This document shows, piece after piece, positions 7,281 to 13,739 of a stretch of 18,403 nt of DNA. A model generated the notes under the pieces. The model ran no database searches. It saw nothing but the letters and a program-made list of their open reading frames with translations, and was not told the DNA's origin. The stretch is from Angelakisella sp. (GTDB lineage: Bacteria > Bacillota > Clostridia > Oscillospirales > Ruminococcaceae): the NCBI GenBank assembly GCA_022795575.1, contig JAAWGY010000018.1, positions 1 through 18,403 on the forward strand. The letters run 5' to 3'. Position numbers and translations under genes: made by a program. Position 1 is the first letter of the stretch, and every line of letters begins with the position of its first letter.

Positions 7281-7441
7281 GAGCCTATTCAGGATCTCCC
7301 GGTGCGCCGAATTGTCAGGGATTTTTGTACCCTGTAAGGCAAAAAACCGCAGGAATACTTGTTGTATTGCAAGGTTTTTTAACGCCGCAGGGTGCAAAAA
7401 GGCCTGGCAAGGCGGCGTGCTGGGAGATTCTGAATAGGCTC
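7281..7441. repeat. 161-bp palindromic MITE-like element B
   Basis: Both ends read GAGCCTATTCAG inward, and the two arms remain similar over about 75 bp: for example CTCCCGGTGCGCCGAATTG on the left against CTCCCAGCACGCCGCCTTG on the right. They meet at a tip containing AATAC-TTGT-TGTATT. TTA lies immediately outside each end (7278-7280 and 7442-7444), consistent with a 3-bp target duplication. The element encodes nothing. Confidence 0.82.
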
Positions 7442-7454
7442 TTAGGCCGGTGAG

Positions 7455-7496
7455 CCCAAAATGCGCCCGCCAGCTTCGCCGGCGGGCTGTTTTGGG
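7455..7496. repeat. Two-level hairpin beside element B
   Basis: The outer stem CCCAAAA (7455-7461) pairs with TTTTGGG (7490-7496), and inside it GCCCGCC pairs with GGCGGGC. The A/U base of the stem resembles a bidirectional terminator, but its nearest upstream genes are 0.25 kb (divergent) and 0.8 kb away. Confidence 0.5.
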
Positions 7497-7654
7497 GAGA
7501 AAGCGGCTACTCCTAACCCCGGCCGCGGTTTTGCGCTTCCTGGCCCAGTGAGTGCAGACCTGCGATTGGCCCCATTCTCACCAAAACGCCGCTGTTTTTG
7601 GACTGCGGCCTGACGGCCTGATAGGGCGGCAGAGCCTACCTTCTTTGGCACATA

Positions 7655-7943
7655 CCCTGCCGTAAATCGTTCCCCCAAAGGGCTGCGCCAGCAGCCCCAC
7701 GGCCAACCGCCGTAGGCGGCTCTTAGGCCGTGCCTCCCCTGAAAGGGGAGGTGTCGCCCGCAGGCGACGGAGGGGTCGGCCCCCGCAGGGGCCGCTCCCC
7801 CGCAGTGCGCCTACAAACAGCAGGGCCCGTACCCTTTGCCACAAGCCCTGCCATAACTCGTTCCCCCAAAGGGCTGCGCCAGCAGCCCCACGGCCAACCG
7901 CCGCAGGCGGCTCTTAGGCCGTGCCTCCCCTGAAAGGGGAGGT
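7655..7943 (+). repeat. 98-bp sequence repeated with a 191-bp period
   Basis: The stretch 7655-7752 recurs at 7846-7943 with only a few mismatches. Each copy contains CCGCCGYAGGCGG, then CCTCCCCT-GAA-AGGGGAGG (7733-7751 and 7924-7942). Downstream of each copy the hairpin series diverges: CGCCCGCAGGCG follows the first, while a TGCCC/GGGCA, TTCCC/GGGAT and GCCC/GGGC series follows the second. Both then reach GACGGAGGGGT. This looks like a duplication followed by exchange of small hairpin modules. Confidence 0.8.
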
Positions 7944-8055
7944 TGCCCGTAGGGCACGTTCCCGAAGGGATGCCCGCGGGCGACGGAGGGGTTCCCCCCG
8001 CAGGGGCCGCTTCCCTCGGCACAAGTCCCACCGTTGTTGCAGCCGTCCCGGGGCC

Positions 8056-8132
8056 TTTCGCTCCCTGCGGGGAGCGACCAGGGCTCTGCCCTGGACCTGC
8101 AAGCCTTTGAAAAGGCTTGACCGAAACTTTTA
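8056..8132 (+). repeat. Compound three-hairpin repeat, copy R2 (interrupted by element C)
   Basis: Matches 11-85 nearly base for base, including CCAGGGCTCTGCCCTGG, the AAGCCTTTGAAAAGGCTT hairpin and the GACCGAAACTTTTA tail. The tail ends exactly where element C starts. The continuation seen in R1 (GCCCTGCGGGC and then GGACAG-like sequence) reappears after element C at 8297-8318. Confidence 0.82.
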
Positions 8133-8293
8133 GAAGCCGTAACGGTGGCCGCTGTGCGCAGATTGACGAGCAAATTTTTTGTATGCCAACGCCAAAAAAG
8201 CGCAGGAATACTGGATGTATTGCAAGCTTTTTTGGCAAAGGCAGACGGAAAATTTGCTGGCAAGCTGCGTGCAGTGGCTACCGGCACGGCTTC
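8133..8293. repeat. 161-bp palindromic element C
   Basis: Both ends read GAAGCCGT inward and the arms pair over about 75 bp (GTGGCCGCTGTGCGCAG on the left, GTAGCCACTGCACGCAG on the right). They meet at AATAC-TGGA-TGTATT. Length and tip equal those of element B, while the outer arms differ yet still pair. It sits within a copy of the compound repeat and 31 bp after the tmk stop, so it could also stop or stabilise that transcript (inference). Confidence 0.82.
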
Positions 8294-8324
8294 TTTGCCC
8301 TGCGGGCCTCTATGGACAGGTCCC

Positions 8325-9005
8325 CTACCCCCGCTTCACCAGCACCGGCTCCACCGCCTGCCAAACCCTCCCCGCAATCTCCCCCGGCGGGTAAGGCTCG
8401 CTGCCGTTACAGCAGCCAACCACCACCCACCCCAACCGCTCCGCCCCATACAATGCAGCCTCCCTGCACCGCAGCAGATAATCAAAATCCGCCTCGTGCA
8501 AGTCCTTCCGGCTATCATCCCCCTGGTACCGCCGGTCCAGCAGTTTCCGGGACGTCTCCGGCGCCATATCCAGGTACACCACCAGCTCCGGCCTGGGAAT
8601 CCCCACCCGGCCGTACTCGGTCTCCTCCAGCCAAGTAAGGTACCCGTCCCACTCCCCCCGTGGCAGCTTGCACATCTGGTGAGCAACGTTGGAGGTAGCG
8701 TACCGGTCCGCCACAATCAGATAACCCTTCCGGTAATCCTCCCCCCAGTGCCGCAAAAAGCTGGCGTACCGGTCCACCGTGTAGAAGAGGGACGCCCCGT
8801 AAGCGTTCACCTCCTCCAAACCGCCCAGCTCCCCCCCCAGGTAGAGCTTGACCAGCGCCGAGCTGGTGTCCTCGTAGTCCGGGAAGGAGATCCGCCGGAA
8901 GCTCCCCCCCCACCTTTCTGCCAGGTGGTTGCAAAGAAGCCCGGTCTGTGTGGCCTTGCCGCTGCCGTCCAGCCCCTCGATGACAATAAGCCTCCCGTCA
9001 GCCAT
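8325..9005 (-). CDS. tmk: Thymidylate kinase (dTMP kinase)
   Basis: A 226-residue P-loop kinase that phosphorylates dTMP to dTDP. The P-loop GLDGSGKAT is at residues 11-19, after the strand IVIE. FPDYE (41-45), TVDRYAS (76-82) and ADRYATSN (99-106) are the substrate-binding and DRY motifs of TMK, and the LID region is near DRRYQGDDSRKD. It is slightly longer than the usual 205-215 residues. The start overlaps the thyX stop by 8 nt and AAGGAGGA precedes it, so translation is likely coupled. Placement beside thyX, rather than beside holB as in many Firmicutes, gives a two-step thymidylate unit. A second tmk elsewhere in the genome cannot be excluded. Confidence 0.9.
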   Translation of the reverse strand: MADGRLIVIEGLDGSGKATQTGLLCNHLAERWGGSFRRISFPDYEDTSSALVKLYLGGELGGLEEVNAYGASLFYTVDRYASFLRHWGEDYRKGYLIVADRYATSNVAHQMCKLPRGEWDGYLTWLEETEYGRVGIPRPELVVYLDMAPETSRKLLDRRYQGDDSRKDLHEADFDYLLRCREAALYGAERLGWVVVGCCNGSEPYPPGEIAGRVWQAVEPVLVKRG

Positions 9006-9777
9006 GGCAGTATTCCTCCTTCATTGCCCGGTACTCCGCCCGCACCTCCGCCGCCCGGCCGCAGGACATCTTGCCCTCGGGGCAGGCCCCCGTGACGCAG
9101 GGGGGGCCGCAGTGGGCAAACAGGGTGGGGGCGACTGGCAACACCAGCGCCAGCATCTGCCGTGCACACTCCCGTATCTCCCACTGTGCCCTGGCGCAGC
9201 AGCGGTGGCGGAAGAAGTTGTGGAGAGCCCGGGCGTTCATCGTAACCATCATCTTGGTATCGCAGGCGCCCGGCAGAACAAACCGGGCGTCCTCGATGGC
9301 GGTTTTCTCCGCCGCCCGGGCAGCGGCCTTCTCCTCCATCCCGCTGGCCAGGTACTCCGCCCGGCGCTTTTCGGTGAGGATGGCGGCAATCCGTTCATAG
9401 GAGGCCTGGGCCGCCTCCATGGCGGCGATAAACTCCGCCCTCGCCTCCGGCTCCGCCTCGATTTGGGGCGGAAGGACATAGTCAAAGTGGTTCTCCCGCA
9501 CATACCGCTGGCTCTGGACGCTGTAGGAGGCGATGCGGTGGCGGGTGATCTGGGCCAAGAGGGAGCGGCTCACCCCCTCGATGCCAAAGGTGAAGGAGGC
9601 GTGCTCCATGGGGCTCTCGTGGCCAAGCTCCCCTAACATGGTAAGGAAGGACCGGGTCTTTTCCGGGGTGAGGTGATCCATCACGGTATCCAGGTCCGCC
9701 GGGCTGTAGCAGAGCTTGGCGGCTGCGGCTACCGTCCTTTCCGGCTCCGGGGTGTGGGCAATAAGGGTGACTTTCAT
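8998..9777 (-). CDS. thyX: FAD-dependent thymidylate synthase ThyX
   Basis: A 259-residue flavoenzyme that makes dTMP from dUMP using methylene-tetrahydrofolate and NAD(P)H. The ThyX signature RHRx7S is at residues 79-89 (RHRIASYSVQS), followed by QRY. Conserved N-terminal ELGHESPMEH (50-59) and the late RHRCCARAQWEIR segment support the fold. The C-terminal tail adds four cysteines (Cys223, 227, 232, 239) spaced C-x3-C-x4-C-x6-C, which could bind metal (inference). AAGGAG lies 8 nt before the ATG. It follows the 91-residue gene by 12 bp and overlaps tmk. Confidence 0.95.
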   Translation of the reverse strand: MKVTLIAHTPEPERTVAAAAKLCYSPADLDTVMDHLTPEKTRSFLTMLGELGHESPMEHASFTFGIEGVSRSLLAQITRHRIASYSVQSQRYVRENHFDYVLPPQIEAEPEARAEFIAAMEAAQASYERIAAILTEKRRAEYLASGMEEKAAARAAEKTAIEDARFVLPGACDTKMMVTMNARALHNFFRHRCCARAQWEIRECARQMLALVLPVAPTLFAHCGPPCVTGACPEGKMSCGRAAEVRAEYRAMKEEYCHG

Positions 9778-9789
9778 GGCGCTTCTCCT

Positions 9790-10065
9790 TCAAAAAATGG
9801 TTTCAATCCGGGCGTCTGCCCAGGCGGAAAGGAAGGGTTGGCCCGCCACAACGGCGTTTTCCACCAGCTCCTCCACCGTGTCAAAGCTCTGCTGCACGCC
9901 CCCCTCCCAAAGGGAGACATACCGCTCCGCCCTGCTCCGGGAGAGGAAGCACTCCCGCCCCCCTGCTGTAAACTCCACCTCCCGCCCCTGCCGGATCAGC
10001 CAGATCAGGGCGGCAAGGGATTTGTTGTCCGCCAGCTCGGCGGCGATGCGGTCGTGTAGCGCCAT
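9790..10065 (-). CDS. Hypothetical protein, 91 residues
   Basis: I do not recognise this family. It is a soluble protein with a helical N-terminus (ALHDRIAAELADNKSLAALIWLIRQG), a central strand-rich part (REVEFTAGGRECFLS) and a C-terminal helix-rich part. It lacks membrane segments, a signal peptide and paired cysteines. AGGAGG lies 8 nt upstream of the ATG (a second GGAGG abuts the start). It is separated by only 11 bp from the GNAT gene and 12 bp from thyX, so it is almost certainly translated from the same mRNA. A small regulatory or accessory role in this operon is possible but unsupported. Confidence 0.72.
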   Translation of the reverse strand: MALHDRIAAELADNKSLAALIWLIRQGREVEFTAGGRECFLSRSRAERYVSLWEGGVQQSFDTVEELVENAVVAGQPFLSAWADARIETIF

Positions 10066-10076
10066 CCTCCTGCCTC

Positions 10077-10577
10077 CTATAGGTACAGGTTCATCAGCTC
10101 GCAGTCGAAGTACTCCCCGCCAATCTTAAAGAAGCCGGGGTAGTGCCCAATCCGCACAAAGCCAAATTTTTCGTACAGGCGGATGGCCCGGGGGTTGTCG
10201 CTGCGGACCTCTAACTCGATGATCTCCAGCCCCTGGGCCCGGGCGTGGGCGATGACCTCCTCCATCAGGGCAGAGCCGACTCCCCGGCCCCAGGCCTCCC
10301 GGAGCACCGAAATCCCCAGGCTCCCCCGGTGGGCCAGCCGCCGGGACAGCGCCCCCAGGTGGGCGTTGCCGACAATCCGTCCCCCCTCCCAGGCGGTCAG
10401 CATCAGGCTTTTGGGGTTCTCGGCCTCCCTGCGGAGAAACGCCGCCTCCTCCTCCACCGTGGCGGGGAACTCCCCCGCCCCAAAGGTGAGGTTGTCCGTC
10501 TCGCCCCCCACGGTGTTCAGGTACTCGATCAGGGCCGGCGCGTCCTCCGGCCGGGCCCGTTGGATGGTAACGCTCAT
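10077..10577 (-). CDS. GNAT-family N-acetyltransferase
   Basis: A 166-residue GCN5-related acetyltransferase. The acetyl-CoA pyrophosphate loop (motif A) is WGRGVGSALM around residues 96-105, and motif B is NPRAIRLYEKFGF (128-140). The hydrophobic strand ISVL before motif A and the EIIELEV strand after it complete the fold. The family acetylates amines of small molecules, peptides or proteins; the substrate cannot be told from sequence. It opens a compact gene set with the 91-residue protein, thyX and tmk. AGGAGG precedes the ATG. The 125-bp gap upstream to pcrA holds a CCCCAGG/CCTGGGG foldback near 10659-10686 but no clear promoter or U-tract. Confidence 0.9.
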   Translation of the reverse strand: MSVTIQRARPEDAPALIEYLNTVGGETDNLTFGAGEFPATVEEEAAFLRREAENPKSLMLTAWEGGRIVGNAHLGALSRRLAHRGSLGISVLREAWGRGVGSALMEEVIAHARAQGLEIIELEVRSDNPRAIRLYEKFGFVRIGHYPGFFKIGGEYFDCELMNLYL

Positions 10578-10702
10578 GGCTGCTCCTCCTTCCTCTCAAA
10601 CAGAATGGTCATCCTCCCCGCCGGACAGCTCCCGCTTTTGCCCCAAAAAGGGGTGGCCGCTGTCTCCCCAGGGCCAGCCGCCTGGGGGGGCTGTATTGGC
10701 GG

Positions 10703-13066
10703 CTATCCGCCGCACCTCTCCAGCCGGGCAAAGGTGGCCATAATCCGCTTGGTGCCCACCCGGTCAAAGGCCACCTCCACCAGGTGGTCCCCACCCATGG
10801 GGGTGATGCTGAGGATGGTTCCCTCCCCAAAAACCCGGTGCTTTACCCGCTCCCCGGTGGTAAAGTCAAAGACCGCCGGGGCCGCCGGCTGGGCCAGGGG
10901 GCGCTTCTTCAAGGGCTTGGGGGCGCCGGAGGCGGCGCCCAGGGCGGAGGGGGCGGCGCGGCGGACCGTCTCGTCCCGGCTTTCCACCAGCTCCCGGGGG
11001 ATCTCCTCCACAAACCGGGAGGGGCGGTTGTAGGCGGTGCGGCCAAAGATCATCCGCTGGGCGGCGGTGGTAAGGCAGAGGCGCTGCCGGGCCCGGGTGA
11101 TGCCCACATAGGCCAGCCGCCGCTCCTCCTCGATCTGGACCGGGTCCATCATGGCGTTCATGCTGGGGAAGATCCCCTCCTCCGCCCCGGCGATAAAGAC
11201 CACCGGGAACTCCAGCCCCTTGGCGGCGTGCAGCGTCATCATCACCACCGCGTCGTCGGCGGGGTTGTAGCTGTCCAGGTCGGTGTAAAGGGCAATCTCC
11301 TCCAAAAAGCCGGAAAGGCTGGGCTCCTGGCTCTCCTCCACGTATTTGGCGATGGTGGTCTTCAGCTCCTCCACATTCTCCAGCCGGCCCCGGCTCTCAA
11401 AGTCGTTTTTCTGTTCCAGGGCCTTTCCATAGCCGCTCTCCTCCAGCAGGGCGGCAAAGGTATCGGCCAGGGGCTCGGTGTCCACCCGCTCCCGCAGCCC
11501 CTCCATCATGGCGGCAAAGGCCTCCAGGGCCTCCGCCTTTTTGCTCAGGGGGGCGTACTGCCCGGCGGTGGCCAGCACCTCAAACAGGGGGATGCCCAGG
11601 GTGGCGGAGATCTCGGCGGCGGTGGCCATGGTGGCCTCCCCGATGCCCCGCTTGGGCTCGTTGATGATCCGCCGCAGCCGCAGGGCGTCGTTGGGGTTGT
11701 TGATGACGCTGAGGTAGGCCAGCACGTCCTTGATCTCCTTGCGCTCGAAGAACCGCAGCCCCCCCACCACCCGGTAGGGGATGCCCCAGCGGATAAACGC
11801 CTGCTCGATGGAGTTTGACTGGGCGTTCATCCGGTAAAGGACGGCGTGGTCGCTGTATCTGCGGCCCTCCTCCTCCACCCCCCGCCGGACGGTATCGGCG
11901 ATAAAGGCGGCCTCCCGCTGCTCGTCCGCCCCCCGGAAGACCAGGATGGGCTCCCCCTCCGGGTTTTTGGTCCATAGGGTCTTGCCCTTGCGCTGGCGGT
12001 TGTTGGCAATCACGCCGTTGGCGGCGTCCAGGATGCGGGTGGTGCAGCGGTAGTTTTCCTCCAGCCGGATCACCCGGGCGGCGGGGAACTGCTCCTCAAA
12101 GGAGAGGATGTTCTCGATGGTGGCCCCCCGGAATTTGTAGATGCTCTGGTCGTCGTCCCCCACCACGCATAGGTTTTGGTGGCCCCCGGCCAGCAGGCTT
12201 ACCAGCAGGTACTGGGCGTGGTTGGTGTCCTGGTACTCGTCCACCATGATGTACCGGAAGCGGCGGCGGTACTTTTCCAGCACGTCGGGGAACTGCTGGA
12301 AGAGCCGCACCGTCAGCAGGATGATGTCGTCAAAATCCACCGCCGAGGCGGCCCGGAGCTTGTCCTGGTACTTTTGGTAGACCTTGGCGGCGGTTTTATA
12401 GAGGTAGTTGTCCCCCTTCTCCTTGGCCAACCCCTCCGGGGAAAGGAGCCGGTCCTTGGCGGAGGAGATGATGCCCAGCATCGCCTTGGGGGCAAAGCTC
12501 TTTTCGTCCAGCCGCAGCTCGGCCAGGCACTCCTTCAGCACCCGGACGCTGTCATCGGTATCGTAGATGGCAAAGCTGCTGCTGTAGCCCAGGGCGGAGA
12601 TCTCCGCCCGGAGGATGCGGGCGCAGGCGGAGTGGAAGGTGGCGGCGTTGACGTCCCGGCCCTCCTCCCCCAGCATCGCCTGGAGGCGCTCCCGGAGCTC
12701 CCCGGCGGCCTTGTTGGTAAAGGTGATGGCCAGGACGTTCCAGGGTTGGGGGCGGTTTACCGCGATGATGTCGGCGGCGGTATGGGCGCAGGAGCCGTCG
12801 GCGGCGCAGCGGCGGAGGATGTCCCACTCCTCCCCGGAGAGCTGGGGGGGGATGTAGTCCCCCTGGCAGGCCAGCCCAAAGCGGAGGAGGTTGGCCACCC
12901 GGTGGATGAGGACGGTGGTTTTGCCGCTGCCGGCGCCGGCCAGAATCAGGACGGGGCCGGAAAGGGTCTCCACCGCCTGGCGCTGCATGGGGTTAAGGGT
13001 GCCATAGGAGGCGTCCAGGATCCTCCTTTTCAGGGAAAGAAATTCTTGCCGCTGGTTTTCTGTCAT
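10703..13066 (-). CDS. pcrA: UvrD/Rep-family DNA helicase PcrA
   Basis: A 787-residue superfamily 1A helicase acting in DNA repair and clearance of replication or transcription blocks. Seen in order: Q-motif LNPMQRQAV (24-32), Walker A AGAGSGKT (43-50), motif Ia TFTNKAA (115-121), Walker B VDEYQDTN (275-282), motif III GDDDQSIYKFRGA (303-315), and later motifs including LHAAKGLEFPVVFI and VGITRAR. A stretch of about 45 residues (64-108) separates Walker A from motif Ia, longer than in B. subtilis PcrA. A C-terminal Tudor-like module (GERVKHRVFGEGTILSI) of the RNA-polymerase-binding type is present. I chose the ATG at 13066, with AAAGGAG just upstream; the frame stays open to 13189 but that part is not conserved. 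Confidence 0.95.
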   Translation of the reverse strand: MTENQRQEFLSLKRRILDASYGTLNPMQRQAVETLSGPVLILAGAGSGKTTVLIHRVANLLRFGLACQGDYIPPQLSGEEWDILRRCAADGSCAHTAADIIAVNRPQPWNVLAITFTNKAAGELRERLQAMLGEEGRDVNAATFHSACARILRAEISALGYSSSFAIYDTDDSVRVLKECLAELRLDEKSFAPKAMLGIISSAKDRLLSPEGLAKEKGDNYLYKTAAKVYQKYQDKLRAASAVDFDDIILLTVRLFQQFPDVLEKYRRRFRYIMVDEYQDTNHAQYLLVSLLAGGHQNLCVVGDDDQSIYKFRGATIENILSFEEQFPAARVIRLEENYRCTTRILDAANGVIANNRQRKGKTLWTKNPEGEPILVFRGADEQREAAFIADTVRRGVEEEGRRYSDHAVLYRMNAQSNSIEQAFIRWGIPYRVVGGLRFFERKEIKDVLAYLSVINNPNDALRLRRIINEPKRGIGEATMATAAEISATLGIPLFEVLATAGQYAPLSKKAEALEAFAAMMEGLRERVDTEPLADTFAALLEESGYGKALEQKNDFESRGRLENVEELKTTIAKYVEESQEPSLSGFLEEIALYTDLDSYNPADDAVVMMTLHAAKGLEFPVVFIAGAEEGIFPSMNAMMDPVQIEEERRLAYVGITRARQRLCLTTAAQRMIFGRTAYNRPSRFVEEIPRELVESRDETVRRAAPSALGAASGAPKPLKKRPLAQPAAPAVFDFTTGERVKHRVFGEGTILSITPMGGDHLVEVAFDRVGTKRIMATFARLERCGG

Positions 13067-13157
13067 AGCTGCTCCTTTTATCACAATCTGAAAAATAGTA
13101 CAGGCATTGGTATTGCAGAGGGGCGGCGGGGACAGCCGCCCCGCCAAGCCATATGTG

Positions 13158-13189
13158 ATGTGCCCGCCCGGAAGCCCGGGCGGGCACAT
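13158..13189. repeat. Perfect 14-bp hairpin in the pcrA upstream region
   Basis: ATGTGCCCGCCCGG (13158-13171) pairs without mismatch with CCGGGCGGGCACAT (13176-13189) around a 4-nt loop. A second foldback, GGGGCGGC/GCCGCCCC, lies just nearer pcrA, at about 13119-13141. No U-tract follows on either strand. The hairpins occupy part of the 229-bp gap between the small membrane-protein gene and pcrA, in which no other feature was found. Confidence 0.6.
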
Positions 13190-13295
13190 GGCCGGCGGGA
13201 GCCTGCCTCTCTGCCCCCCAATGGCGGGAGGCGAAGGGATGCCGCCCCCTGGTCAAGGGCGCCCGGGGCCCCGCCGGCCCTGCGCAGGCTCTTTG

Positions 13296-13691
13296 TCACA
13301 GCACGCCGCCGGTGAGGTTCAAAAACCGCAGCAGCTGGTAATTCCACTCCATGGAAAAGTAAAGGAGGTTGAGGCCGCCCAGGGCCGCTGTCACCAGCAG
13401 GTCGGGCCAATCCCGCCGCCGCACCGCCCAAACCAACAGGGCGGCAAGCAGCCCCAGCCCCAGCACCCCCGTCCCGTTAAAGGGGGAAAGGTTTGGCAGC
13501 GGGGAGGAGACATACAGGTTATAGGTGTGGAACATCCGGGCCAGGGCCACCCCCATCCCCCCGTTCCGGAGGAGATAGGCCAGCAGGAACAGCACCCCCG
13601 GCAGCACCGCCACGATGTAAAGCAGATACTGATAGCTTTTGCGTATCTCAAACCCCGCGGCCTTCTGCCGCAGCTCGTCCAGCTTACCCAT
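13296..13691 (-). CDS. Small three-helix membrane protein, unknown
   Basis: I do not recognise this 131-residue protein. After a polar N-terminus (MGKLDELRQKAAGFEIRKS) it has hydrophobic segments near residues 23-41 (LLYIVAVLPGVLFLLAYLL), 74-89 (GVLGLGLLAALLVWAV) and 97-113. A loop of about 30 residues lies between the first two. AGGAGG precedes the ATG at 13691. It lies 48 bp after apbE with no terminator, so cotranscription with the flavin transferase is likely. It lacks an FMN-binding (S/T)GA(S/T)-type motif, so it does not look like an ApbE acceptor. Confidence 0.7.
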   Translation of the reverse strand: MGKLDELRQKAAGFEIRKSYQYLLYIVAVLPGVLFLLAYLLRNGGMGVALARMFHTYNLYVSSPLPNLSPFNGTGVLGLGLLAALLVWAVRRRDWPDLLVTAALGGLNLLYFSMEWNYQLLRFLNLTGGVL

Positions 13692-13739
13692 TGCGCAGTC
13701 CTCCTATCGCGTCATCACAAGGTGGTTTTCCGCCCCCTG

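Larger units (their letters stand above)
7205..8324. other. Gene-free, repeat-dense intergenic island
   Basis: No reading frame here has a convincing start, ribosome binding site or recognisable protein. The small ORFs run through hairpins and differ between repeat copies. The region holds element B, a CCCAAAA-bounded hairpin, a 98-bp repeat pair, compound repeat R2 and element C. The stretch 7497-7654, between the hairpin and the repeat pair, shows nothing I can assign. Confidence 0.7.

Noticed and set aside
7655..8132. Possible CRISPR array in the repeat-dense region.
   Set aside because: Only two imperfect 98-bp copies with a related spacer, no short regular repeat-spacer pattern and no cas genes.
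7442..8287. Several small ORFs in the repeat island.
   Set aside because: They are made of hairpin repeats read in all frames, with no ribosome binding site and no consistency between repeat copies.
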